Below are positions 57,076 through 64,000 of a stretch of DNA of 64,000 nucleotides, one piece after another (position 1 is the stretch's first letter; every line of letters begins with the position of its first letter). The notes below the pieces were generated by a model. It saw only the letters and a program-made list of their open reading frames with translations. It was not told where the DNA came from and did not search any database. The position numbers and the translations under genes were made by a program. This DNA is from Streptococcus equi subsp. equi (GTDB lineage Bacteria > Bacillota > Bacilli > Lactobacillales > Streptococcaceae), in the NCBI GenBank assembly GCA_900637675.1, contig LR134389.1, positions 558,001-622,000 on the forward strand. Reading direction: 5' to 3'.

Positions 57076-58014
57076 TTAGCTTTTCTTTTTCTTTAGGTTT
57101 AGGACGCCTGCGCTAGTGATGACGCTAAGGGCTGCAAGGGTGAAGAATGGGTGATTTGTCTCCCCTGTAGCTGGTAGCGTGCTCTTTTGAGCTGCTGGTG
57201 CTGACTTAGGCGCTGGTGCTTTAGGCTGAGCTGATTTTTCTGGAGCCTTTGGTGCAGGTGTCTTTTCAGGTGCTTTTGGAGCTGATGGTTTTGTATCTTT
57301 TCCTTGATCACCCTTTGGTTTTTGCTCGCCTTTTTCGCCGCGTTGTCCTTGCTCGCCTTTTTCGCCGCGTTGTCCTTGCTCACCTTTTTCACCGCGTTGT
57401 CCTTGCTCACCTTTTTCACCGCGTTGTCCTTGCTCACCTTTTTCACCGCGTTGTCCTTGCTCACCTTTTTCACCGCGTTGTCCTTGCTCGCCTTTTTCAC
57501 CGCGTTGTCCTTGCTCACCTTTTTCACCGCGTTGTCCTTGCTCACCTTTTTCACCGCGTTGTCCTTGCTCGCCTTTTTCGCCGCGTTGTCCTTGCTCACC
57601 TTTTTCGCCGCGTTCGCCTCTGTCACCCTTAGGGCCGGCTGGTCCTTGTTCACCTTTAGGACCTGTTTCTCCGGTTTCGCCTTTATCTCCACGTGGTCCC
57701 ATAGGCCCAACAGGACCTTGCTCTCCGCGTTCCCCTCTAGGTCCGGCAGGCCCCACAGGTCCCTGAGGACCACCTTTTTTAGCTTGTAGTTCTAAGTTTT
57801 GTAAGTAGGTTTGCATGAATTGTCTTAATGTATGTAGGTATACTCTTACTTCGCCATCTCCGAGTCCGTCCCTAATTAGTTCAGCTGGATCTGGATAGGA
57901 CTCTAATCGCGTATAATCTTCAGCTCGGGCATTTCCAGCTGTTCCTAGGCTGGCCATTGTTGCTAGGGCAATGGCTGCTGAGCAGACGCTGTACTTGCGT
58001 ATTGTTTTTTTCAT
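57076..58014 (-). CDS. LPXTG-anchored collagen-like surface protein (Scl family)
   Basis: The 312-residue protein from the ATG at 58014 (AAAGGAG site) has a signal peptide ([20 protein letters not shown], cut near NARA-E) and a short non-collagenous head of about 50 residues. A Gly-X-Y collagen region follows (about 82-235): first varied triplets such as [15 protein letters not shown], then ten copies of [10 protein letters not shown] Pro/Ala/Lys-rich wall-spanning part and LPATGE with a hydrophobic segment and KKKKS tail complete it. It should form surface trimers like Scl1/Scl2; ligand binding is unknown. The head is much shorter than in most Scl proteins. Confidence 0.92.
   Translation of the reverse strand: MKKTIRKYSVCSAAIALATMASLGTAGNARAEDYTRLESYPDPAELIRDGLGDGEVRVYLHTLRQFMQTYLQNLELQAKKGGPQGPVGPAGPRGERGEQGPVGPMGPRGDKGETGETGPKGEQGPAGPKGDRGERGEKGEQGQRGEKGEQGQRGEKGEQGQRGEKGEQGQRGEKGEQGQRGEKGEQGQRGEKGEQGQRGEKGEQGQRGEKGEQGQRGEKGEQGQRGEKGEQKPKGDQGKDTKPSAPKAPEKTPAPKAPEKSAQPKAPAPKSAPAAQKSTLPATGETNHPFFTLAALSVITSAGVLNLKKKKS
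57328..57603. repeat. 27-bp tandem repeat, ten units, in the collagen-like gene
   Basis: Ten copies of a 27-base unit encode GQRGEKGEQ. Units differ only by single silent changes (TCGCC against TCACC on the plus strand), with the G-rich variants at the two edges and A variants in the middle. A further, more diverged unit encodes GERGEKGEQ. Copy number is expected to vary by slippage. Confidence 0.9.
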
Positions 58015-58285
58015 CTTTCTCTCCTTTGATGATAGTATCATTACTTTTTCAAAATTCTTTCCCGAAGAAGAGTTTAACATGGTAGCTTGCTATGAGAAAC
58101 AGCTAGGCGCCACTTTGTCTCCGTAGTTTTTTTAATTCAATGCTGAATCGTCTGATTTTATCAGAGGGTTATTGTTTTTAAAGGCGAGGAGTTGCTTTGC
58201 TCAGCTAGTCTAGCAAGTTCACAGGTCAGCTTATGTTTCTTATCAAGCTTGTTTGTTTTTGAGAATATTTTTCGATAAAAAGATG
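58015..58285. other. intergenic region upstream of the collagen-like gene and ABC transporter
   Basis: The divergent promoter region between the surface-protein gene and the ABC permease gene. A small palindrome TGATGATAGTATCATTA (about 58026-58042) lies just upstream of the surface-protein ribosome-binding site and may be an operator. No gene is seen. Confidence 0.55.
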
Positions 58286-58314
58286 TTGTATTAATATTCA
58301 TGTTATAGTATAAT
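58286..58314 (+). promoter_or_regulatory. promoter of the amino-acid ABC transporter genes
   Basis: TTGTAT (58286-58291) and TATAAT (58309-58314) are 17 bases apart, 41 bases before the permease ATG. Confidence 0.75.
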
Positions 58315-58355
58315 TATATTCGTTGCCATGACTTTATGAATGTTAGGAGATAGGA

Positions 58356-59039
58356 ATGGATTTTACCTTTTTACCCAAATACTGGGCTTATTTCAATTAT
58401 GGTGTGCTTGTAACCATGATGATTTCAGCCTGTGTTGTCTTTTTTGGCACGATTATAGGTCTTTTAGTGACCCTGATAAAACGCAGTCATATCAAGCCTT
58501 TGTCTTGGCTTGTCAGTCTTTATGTCTGGATTTTTCGTGGAACGCCGATGGTGGTACAGATCATGATTGCTTTTGCTTGGCTGCATTTCAACGATCTGCC
58601 CATTGTAGGCTTTGGTGTGTTGGATTTGGATTTTTCAAGACTGCTTCCTGGTATTATTATTATTTCCTTGAATAGCGGTGCTTACATATCTGAAATCGTC
58701 AGGGCTGGGATTGAGGCGGTGCCAAAGGGGCAGCTGGAGGCTGCTTACTCTCTTGGTATCCGTCCTAAGAACGCCATGCTCTATGTGATTTTGCCTCAGG
58801 CCTTTAAGAATATTTTGCCGGCCTTGGGCAATGAATTGATCACCATTATCAAGGATAGTGCCTTGCTTCAGACGATTGGTGTGATGGAGCTTTGGAATGG
58901 AGCTCAGTCGGTTGTGACGGCGACCTATCTGCCTATTACACCCTTGCTGTTTGCGGCCTTTTATTACTTGATGATAACAACAATATTGTCGCAATTATTA
59001 GGCTGCTTGGAGCGCAAGCTAGCACAGGGAGGGAGATAA
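58356..59039 (+). CDS. polar amino-acid ABC transporter permease (HisM family)
   Basis: A 227-residue inner-membrane subunit with about five membrane segments, the N-terminal [20 protein letters not shown] region typical of the family and the ATPase-contact EAA loop [20 protein letters not shown] near residue 130. It is followed after one base by its ATPase gene. No substrate-binding protein is encoded next to the pair in this window. Either the binding protein is elsewhere or another system shares it, so the substrate is open. Confidence 0.9.
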   Translation: MDFTFLPKYWAYFNYGVLVTMMISACVVFFGTIIGLLVTLIKRSHIKPLSWLVSLYVWIFRGTPMVVQIMIAFAWLHFNDLPIVGFGVLDLDFSRLLPGIIIISLNSGAYISEIVRAGIEAVPKGQLEAAYSLGIRPKNAMLYVILPQAFKNILPALGNELITIIKDSALLQTIGVMELWNGAQSVVTATYLPITPLLFAAFYYLMITTILSQLLGCLERKLAQGGR

Positions 59040-59040
59040 G

Positions 59041-59778
59041 ATGACTGAGACAGTGATTTCGATTCGTCAGTTGCATAAGAGCTTTGGCAAGCATGAGGTG
59101 CTAAAAGGAATAGACCTGACCATTAATCAGGGTGAGGTTGTGGTGATTATTGGGCCATCTGGCTCAGGAAAGTCCACGCTATTGCGCACGATGAATTTGC
59201 TTGAGGTGCCAACAAAGGGACACATCAGCTTTGAGGGCGTCGATATTACGGATAAGGCAAATGATATTTTCAAGATGCGTGAGAAGATGGGCATGGTTTT
59301 TCAGCAGTTTAATCTGTTTCCCAATATGACAGTGCTGGAAAACATCACCCTGTCACCCATCAAAACAAAAGGAATGTCAAGGGCTGGCGCGGAGCAGAGA
59401 GCTTATGAGCTGCTTGAGCGAGTTGGGCTGAGAGATAAGGCTGCTGCCTATCCGGCAAGCTTATCCGGTGGTCAGCAGCAGCGCATTGCGATTGCGCGCG
59501 GCTTGGCAATGGATCCCGATGTGCTGCTCTTTGATGAGCCGACCTCAGCGCTTGACCCTGAGATGGTGGGTGAGGTTTTGGCTGTTATGCAGGATTTGGC
59601 AAAATCAGGCATGACGATGGTTATTGTAACGCATGAAATGGGCTTTGCCAAAGAGGTGGCGGATCGCGTGATTTTTATGGACGGTGGTCTTGTGATTGAA
59701 GAGGGCAGTCCAGTTCAGGTATTTGAAGCTCCTAAGGAGGAGCGGACCAAGGACTTTTTGAGCAAGGTATTGTCATAG
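59041..59778 (+). CDS. polar amino-acid ABC transporter ATP-binding protein
   Basis: A 245-residue ABC ATPase: Walker [16 protein letters not shown] at about 37-51, Q-loop [16 protein letters not shown], signature [18 protein letters not shown], Walker [15 protein letters not shown] and the H-loop VIVTHEMGF. It is closest in type to GlnQ/HisP proteins for glutamine or other polar amino acids. It pairs with the permease just upstream. Confidence 0.93.
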   Translation: MTETVISIRQLHKSFGKHEVLKGIDLTINQGEVVVIIGPSGSGKSTLLRTMNLLEVPTKGHISFEGVDITDKANDIFKMREKMGMVFQQFNLFPNMTVLENITLSPIKTKGMSRAGAEQRAYELLERVGLRDKAAAYPASLSGGQQQRIAIARGLAMDPDVLLFDEPTSALDPEMVGEVLAVMQDLAKSGMTMVIVTHEMGFAKEVADRVIFMDGGLVIEEGSPVQVFEAPKEERTKDFLSKVLS

Positions 59779-60072
59779 CTGGCGCAGCTAAAGGGCAGCA
59801 TGTCACCTCAAGGTCTGGCTATTAGTCAATTGGCTGTTTGTTTTGGGCATTTTGTTTGTAAAAGGCTTAGAAAGTCTGGTTGGTGCTGTAGCCATATCTG
59901 GCTTTGCTACGCTTGGGCTGCTAGCTGGTCAGTGGGTATCATAGTGATTGGAGGTGTGGTCTCTTTATTGGTCAACATTGCTGTGGCAGGCTAGCACAGG
60001 GGCTTTGCTTGTTGTGCTGGGTAAGGGGTTTCATTTGCATGACTGTTAACATTGCTTAATTGATGAATTAGG
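59779..60072 (+). pseudogene. remnant of a small membrane protein gene, with intergenic sequence
   Basis: Between 59811 and 59937 one frame, without a start codon, encodes LLVNWLFVLGILFVKGLESL, then VGAVAISGFATLGLLAGQWV. A one-base shift near 59940 continues with IIVIGGVVSLLVNIAVAG to a TAG at 59992. Together this would be a hydrophobic protein of about 60 residues with two membrane segments. With no start and a shift it is probably a relic; the alternative is chance hydrophobicity. The rest of the gap is empty. Confidence 0.35.
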
Positions 60073-60101
60073 TTGACTTTTGTTTTATTGTTTGATACTA
60101 T
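60073..60101 (+). promoter_or_regulatory. promoter of the phosphoglucomutase gene
   Basis: TTGACT (60073-60078) and TACTAT (60096-60101) have a 17-base spacer; transcription should start near 60108, about 114 bases before the start codon. Confidence 0.6.
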
Positions 60102-60116
60102 TCAGGTAAGTCTGTC

Positions 60117-60132
60117 ATTAGAAAGCGCTTTG
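60117..60132 (+). promoter_or_regulatory. possible cre (CcpA) site in the phosphoglucomutase leader
   Basis: The palindromic core GAAAGCGCTTTGC matches the cre2-type core AAAGCGCTTT, with two departures from the full consensus. It would be just downstream of the transcription start. Confidence 0.5.
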
Positions 60133-60221
60133 CTTTTTTGATGATGGAAATCATGATCATATGATCACGTCTTAGGTAATATGTTGTTGTCAACATGGTG
60201 GTCTGAAAGTAGGAGGATAAT

Positions 60222-61916
60222 ATGGACTACAAAGCTGTTTATCAGGAGTGGCTGCACAATGATTTTTTCAATGAAGAAATCAAGGCAGATTTAGAGGCGA
60301 TTAAGCATGATGAGGCTGAGATTCAAGACCGTTTTTATAAGGTGCTTGAGTTTGGGACAGCAGGACTTAGAGGAAAGCTCGGTGCTGGGACCAACCGTAT
60401 GAATATTTACATGGTTGGTAAGGCTGCGCAGGCTTTAGCTAATACCATTATTGATCATGGGCCAGAGGCAGTCTCACGCGGGATTGCCATCAGCTATGAT
60501 GTGCGCTATAAGTCTAAGGAATTCGCAGAATTGACCTGCTCGATCATGGCAGCCAATGGGATCAAGTCTTATATCTACAAGGGGATTCGTCCGACACCGA
60601 TGTGCTCTTATGCGATTCGTGCCTTGAACTGTATCTCTGGTGTCATGATTACTGCTAGTCACAATCCTCAGGCCTACAATGGCTACAAGGCTTATTGGGA
60701 AGAGGGGTCACAGATCCTAGATGACATTGCTAATCAGATAGCGGTTCATATGGACGCTATTGAGCGCTTTGAGGACGTTAAGCAGATACCCTTTGAGGAG
60801 GCATTGGCAAGTGGTCTGACCAGCTATATTGATGATAGTATAGAGGAGGCCTATAAGAAAGAGGTTTTAGGCTTGACCATCAATGATACTGATATTGATA
60901 AGTCAGTGCGTGTGGTTTATACACCTTTGAATGGCGTTGGTAATTTGCCTGTTCGTGAGGTATTGAAGAGACGAGGCTTTGATCATGTCTTTGTAGTGCC
61001 GGAGCAGGAAATGCCAGACCCAGATTTCACAACAGTTGGTTATCCAAATCCAGAGGTACCAAAGGCCTTTGCTTATTCAGAAAGACTAGGGCAAGAAGTA
61101 GGAGCAGCTATTCTGATTGCGACTGATCCGGACTGTGATCGTGTGGCACTAGAGGTTCGAGCTGCTGACGGTAGTTATGTCTTTCTTAATGGTAATAAGA
61201 TTGGTGCTTTGTTGTCCTACTATATCTTTTCACAGCGTCATGCTAGGCATAATCTTCCTGACAATCCTGTCCTTGTCAAATCAATTGTAACAGGGGATTT
61301 ATCAAAAGCTATTGCCGCTAAATATGACGTTGAAACGGTTGAGACTCTTACAGGCTTTAAAAACATCTGTGGTAAGGCTAATGACTATGACATCACAAAG
61401 GAGAAGACCTACGTCTTTGGCTATGAGGAAAGCATTGGTTTTTGTTACGGTACCTTTGTGCGTGATAAGGACGCGGTTAGCGCCTCAATGATGGTGGTAG
61501 AAATGGCTGCCTACTACAAGCAAAGGGGTCAGTCACTCTTAGATGTGCTTCAAGACATTTACAAGGAATTTGGCTATTACAATGAGCGTCAGGTAGCGCT
61601 AGAGCTAGAGGGTGTTGAGGGGCAGAAGCGTATTGCACGTATCATGGAGGACTTTAGAAATGAGCCTATTGAGCATGCAGGTGCTATGAGCTTGAAGACC
61701 ATTGTAGACTTTAAGGACGGCTACCTTGATTTTCCAAAGCAAAATTGTTTGAAATATTATTTTGATGATGGGTCATGGTATGCGCTGAGACCATCTGGAA
61801 CAGAGCCTAAGATCAAGCTTTACATCTATACTATTGGTGAAACAGAGGCAGACAGCATTGCTAAGCTAGACGCTATTGAGTCAGCTTGTCAAGCAAAGAT
61901 GGACAGTGTCAGCTAA
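60222..61916 (+). CDS. pgcA: alpha-phosphoglucomutase / phosphomannomutase family enzyme
   Basis: Interconverts glucose-1-phosphate and glucose-6-phosphate, feeding UDP-glucose, capsule and glycolipid synthesis. The 564-residue chain is full length for the PgcA type. The phospho-serine loop is VMITASHNPQAYNGYKAYW near residue 145, the metal loop is IATDPDCDRVALE, the sugar-binding loop is YEESIGFCYG and the phosphate-binding loop is RPSGTEPKIKLY. An AGGAGG site precedes the ATG. It has its own promoter and terminator. Confidence 0.94.
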   Translation: MDYKAVYQEWLHNDFFNEEIKADLEAIKHDEAEIQDRFYKVLEFGTAGLRGKLGAGTNRMNIYMVGKAAQALANTIIDHGPEAVSRGIAISYDVRYKSKEFAELTCSIMAANGIKSYIYKGIRPTPMCSYAIRALNCISGVMITASHNPQAYNGYKAYWEEGSQILDDIANQIAVHMDAIERFEDVKQIPFEEALASGLTSYIDDSIEEAYKKEVLGLTINDTDIDKSVRVVYTPLNGVGNLPVREVLKRRGFDHVFVVPEQEMPDPDFTTVGYPNPEVPKAFAYSERLGQEVGAAILIATDPDCDRVALEVRAADGSYVFLNGNKIGALLSYYIFSQRHARHNLPDNPVLVKSIVTGDLSKAIAAKYDVETVETLTGFKNICGKANDYDITKEKTYVFGYEESIGFCYGTFVRDKDAVSASMMVVEMAAYYKQRGQSLLDVLQDIYKEFGYYNERQVALELEGVEGQKRIARIMEDFRNEPIEHAGAMSLKTIVDFKDGYLDFPKQNCLKYYFDDGSWYALRPSGTEPKIKLYIYTIGETEADSIAKLDAIESACQAKMDSVS

Positions 61917-61964
61917 TTGTTCAAGCTCTGCAACAGAAAATCAGCTAATCAATAAGCAAAAAGG

Positions 61965-61992
61965 AAAAGGAAGTGACAGTGCTTCCTTTTTT
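61965..61992 (+). terminator. phosphoglucomutase terminator
   Basis: AAAAGGAAG (61965-61973) pairs with CTTCCTTTT (61982-61990) with an eight-base loop and a T6 run. It overlaps the folD promoter. Confidence 0.85.
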
Positions 61993-62001
61993 CGTTATAA
62001 T
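61973..62001 (+). promoter_or_regulatory. promoter of folD-nnrD
   Basis: GTGACA (61973-61978) and TATAAT (61996-62001) are 17 bases apart. The -35 box lies in the loop of the upstream terminator. Confidence 0.7.
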
Positions 62002-62027
62002 AGTTAAAAAATTAGCAAGGAGCGCAT

Positions 62028-62882
62028 ATGGTACAGATTATTGATGGGAAGGCCCTAGCACAGAAAATGCAGGCAGCATTGGCTAAGAAGGTAGAGAGCT
62101 TAAAGGCAGAAAAAGGAATTGTTCCAGGCCTTGTTGTCATTCTGGTAGGAGACAACCCTGCTAGTCAGGTTTACGTCCGTAATAAGGAACGCGCTGCCTT
62201 AGCAGCAGGCTTTAAAAGTGAAACCGTTCGCTTGTCTGATTCAGTCTGTCAGGAAGAGTTGATAGAGCTCATTGAGCAATATAATCAAGATGATACGATT
62301 CATGGTATTTTAGTGCAGCTTCCTCTTCCGCACCATATTAATGACAAAAGCATTATCCTTGCTATTGATCCTAAAAAGGACGTCGATGGCTTTCACCCTA
62401 TGAATACAGGTCATCTGTGGTCAGGTCGTCCGAATATGGTCCCTTGTACTCCGGCAGGGATTATGGAGATGTTTCATGACTATGGTATCGAACTTGAAGG
62501 GAAAAATGCTGTTATTGTCGGGCGCTCAAATATTGTTGGGAAGCCTATGGCGCAGCTACTGTTGGATAAAAATGCTACGGTAACGCTTACCCATTCGCGC
62601 ACGCGCCGACTGGCAGATATTTGTCGTCGTGCTGATATCTTGATTGTTGCTATTGGTCAGGGGCATTTTATCACAAAGGAGTTTGTTAAAGAGGGTGCTG
62701 TTGTTATAGATGTTGGTATGAATCGTGACGTCAATGGGCGATTGATTGGAGACGTCGCCTTTGATGAGGTGTCAGAGCTGGCTAGCATGATTACTCCTGT
62801 TCCGGGTGGTGTTGGACCGATGACCATTACTATGCTTTTGGAGCAAACCTATCAAGCAGCTCTAAGAAGGGTGAGTCAATGA
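62028..62882 (+). CDS. folD: methylenetetrahydrofolate dehydrogenase / cyclohydrolase
   Basis: FolD oxidises 5,10-methylene-THF to 10-formyl-THF in two steps and supplies one-carbon units. The 284-residue chain has the catalytic region [14 protein letters not shown] with its Lys, [20 protein letters not shown], the NADP-binding [18 protein letters not shown] and the signature [15 protein letters not shown]. The AAGGAG site precedes the ATG. It overlaps nnrD by four bases. Confidence 0.96.
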   Translation: MVQIIDGKALAQKMQAALAKKVESLKAEKGIVPGLVVILVGDNPASQVYVRNKERAALAAGFKSETVRLSDSVCQEELIELIEQYNQDDTIHGILVQLPLPHHINDKSIILAIDPKKDVDGFHPMNTGHLWSGRPNMVPCTPAGIMEMFHDYGIELEGKNAVIVGRSNIVGKPMAQLLLDKNATVTLTHSRTRRLADICRRADILIVAIGQGHFITKEFVKEGAVVIDVGMNRDVNGRLIGDVAFDEVSELASMITPVPGGVGPMTITMLLEQTYQAALRRVSQ

Positions 62883-63733
62883 TTATAGATCAATCGTTTG
62901 TTGCTAGGGTTGTTGTTCCGCGGCAGGCTGACTCCCATAAGGGGAGTTACGGCAGAGTACTGTTAGTAGGTGGCTTGTATCCATACGGTGGTGCTATTAT
63001 TATGGTAGCGCTGGCCTGTGTTCATAGTGGTGCTGGCCTAGTAACTGTTGCAACTGATAGAGAAACTATTGCTGCCTTGCATAGTCATTTGCCAGAGGCG
63101 ATGGCTATTGCGGTAGATGATGAGGAATTACTGTTATCTCAGCTAGGTATGGCAGACCTGATTTTGATTGGTCCGGGGCTGTCGGAGAATAGCAGAGCAG
63201 CTAGGCTGTTTGAATTGGTCCTTGCACATGTCGCTGATCATCAGGTATTGGTCATTGATGGCTCTGCCTTAAGGCTTTTAGCGAAAAGGGCAGCTGATGT
63301 TAAGCAGCTGAGGTGCCCTCTTGTGTTAACGCCACACCAAAAGGAATGGGAGGCGCTGTCAGGTTTAGCGATTGATCAGCAGTATGATGCTGCCAACCAA
63401 GCAGCTCTCAAGCATTTTCCAAGGGCTACGATTTTGGTTGCTAAAAGCTCAGCAACCAAGATTTATCATGGCAACCAGATCTACCGGCTAAGAGTGGGCG
63501 GACCTTATCAGGCTACAGGTGGTATGGGGGATACCTTGGCAGGTATGATAGCAGGGATAGCTGTCCAGTTTCCAGAGTCAAGCTTGGTGGCTAAGGTTGC
63601 TTGTGCGACCTATCTGCACTCTGCGATTGCTGATGAGCTGGCAAAGACTGCCTATGTGGTTTTGCCGACTGCTATTAGCTATGAGCTTCCTAGATGGCTA
63701 AAGGCAATCAGCACAGGCCAGAAGCTAGGTTGA
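62879..63733 (+). CDS. nnrD: ADP-dependent NAD(P)H-hydrate dehydratase
   Basis: NnrD repairs damaged, hydrated NAD(P)H (NADHX). The 284-residue ribokinase-like protein has the start region [20 protein letters not shown] and [29 protein letters not shown] follows, and [16 protein letters not shown] holds the catalytic Asp. No epimerase (NnrE) domain is fused; the epimerase would have to be encoded elsewhere. It is translationally coupled to folD by the ATGA overlap. Confidence 0.92.
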   Translation: MIIDQSFVARVVVPRQADSHKGSYGRVLLVGGLYPYGGAIIMVALACVHSGAGLVTVATDRETIAALHSHLPEAMAIAVDDEELLLSQLGMADLILIGPGLSENSRAARLFELVLAHVADHQVLVIDGSALRLLAKRAADVKQLRCPLVLTPHQKEWEALSGLAIDQQYDAANQAALKHFPRATILVAKSSATKIYHGNQIYRLRVGGPYQATGGMGDTLAGMIAGIAVQFPESSLVAKVACATYLHSAIADELAKTAYVVLPTAISYELPRWLKAISTGQKLG

Positions 63734-64000
63734 GGCTGTGCTGCGAGGTCGTTTGGGAAAAGCGGTTAATTGGTAGGCATGACAGCAGCTGGTTTCAGTC
63801 GTTTAGCTATTTTGAGTTTAGAGCTGCTAGCTTAAGACTGGGTGCTGCTTTATGATTCAAGGAAGCTATCATTGGAAAAACTTGTGTCAAGCTGTAGAAG
63901 CCCTAGCTGGCTTCTTTTTTTGTCTCTTTTTTGCTCACTATTTATGTGGAAACATGATATAATTGCATTAGTATACAGTTGGAGCAGTTAGGCTTCATGA
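63734..64000. other. intergenic end of the window with terminator and a following promoter
   Basis: No gene is seen. AGAAGCC (63896-63902) pairs with GGCTTCT (63909-63915) and a T7 run, a clear terminator. A TATAAT at about 63957-63962 with a TGA before it looks like the -10 box of the next gene to the right, whose start lies outside the window. Confidence 0.7.
63896..63921 (+). terminator. folD-nnrD terminator
   Basis: A perfect 7-bp stem AGAAGCC/GGCTTCT with loop CTAGCT, followed by TTTTTTT (63915-63921). Confidence 0.88.

Noticed and set aside
57099..57789. Long open frames on both strands across the collagen-like repeat (minus frame with [10 protein letters not shown] repeats; plus frames with [14 protein letters not shown] and similar)
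   Set aside because: A 27-base repeat without stops leaves several frames open by chance. Only the minus frame with signal peptide, Gly-X-Y pattern and LPATG anchor has start signals and meaning.

Overview
The window looks like a chromosomal piece of a pyogenic Streptococcus, most probably Streptococcus equi (zooepidemicus or equi lineage). The reasons are base composition and gene order: an arc operon of the S. pyogenes type with a GNAT gene between arcA and arcB, the order murD-murG-divIB-ftsA-ftsZ-yggS-sepF-yggT-ylmH-divIVA-ileS, and an LPXTG collagen-like surface protein. The species call is inference from remembered gene order; no search was run.

Layout. 1-10.6 kb is an accessory region: a type VII secretion (T7SS) locus (essA, esaB, essB, essC and three small accessory genes) damaged at both ends by insertion sequences. 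An intact IS3-family element removes the start of essA and abuts a fragment of another transposase. A decayed ISL3-family element cuts an LXG toxin down to about 26 codons. 10.8-16.1 kb resembles the pneumococcal ccdA1-etrx1-msrAB1-TCS09 block (extracytoplasmic methionine sulfoxide repair plus a two-component system). 16.1-18.7 kb holds three genes with tRNA-editing or RNA-binding-like domains, followed by a relic of a type I-C CRISPR array. 19.2-27.4 kb is the arginine deiminase system with ArgR and Crp/Fnr regulators and catabolite-repression (cre) sites. 27.6-39.4 kb is housekeeping: asnA, rsmD-coaD-sepM, yutD-rlmN, a prepilin peptidase, PerR-type dpr, yqgQ-glcK-rhodanese and typA. 39.6-52.4 kb is the division and cell-wall cluster ending in T-box-controlled ileS. 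52.9-58 kb has a DUF1827 gene, a NUDIX gene, CtsR-controlled clpE, a YkuJ-family gene and the collagen-like surface protein. 58.3-63.7 kb has an amino-acid ABC transporter, phosphoglucomutase, folD and nnrD.

A caution for any reader: five conserved genes (esaB, the thioredoxin lipoprotein gene, dpr, divIB, ylmH) are each broken by the apparent loss of one base in or beside a short homopolymer. That pattern points to sequencing or assembly error at least as strongly as to biology, so these genes are listed as full-length CDSs with the defect marked. The IS-linked losses (essA, LXG) and the ISL3 decay (nonsense changes plus a shift) look real.
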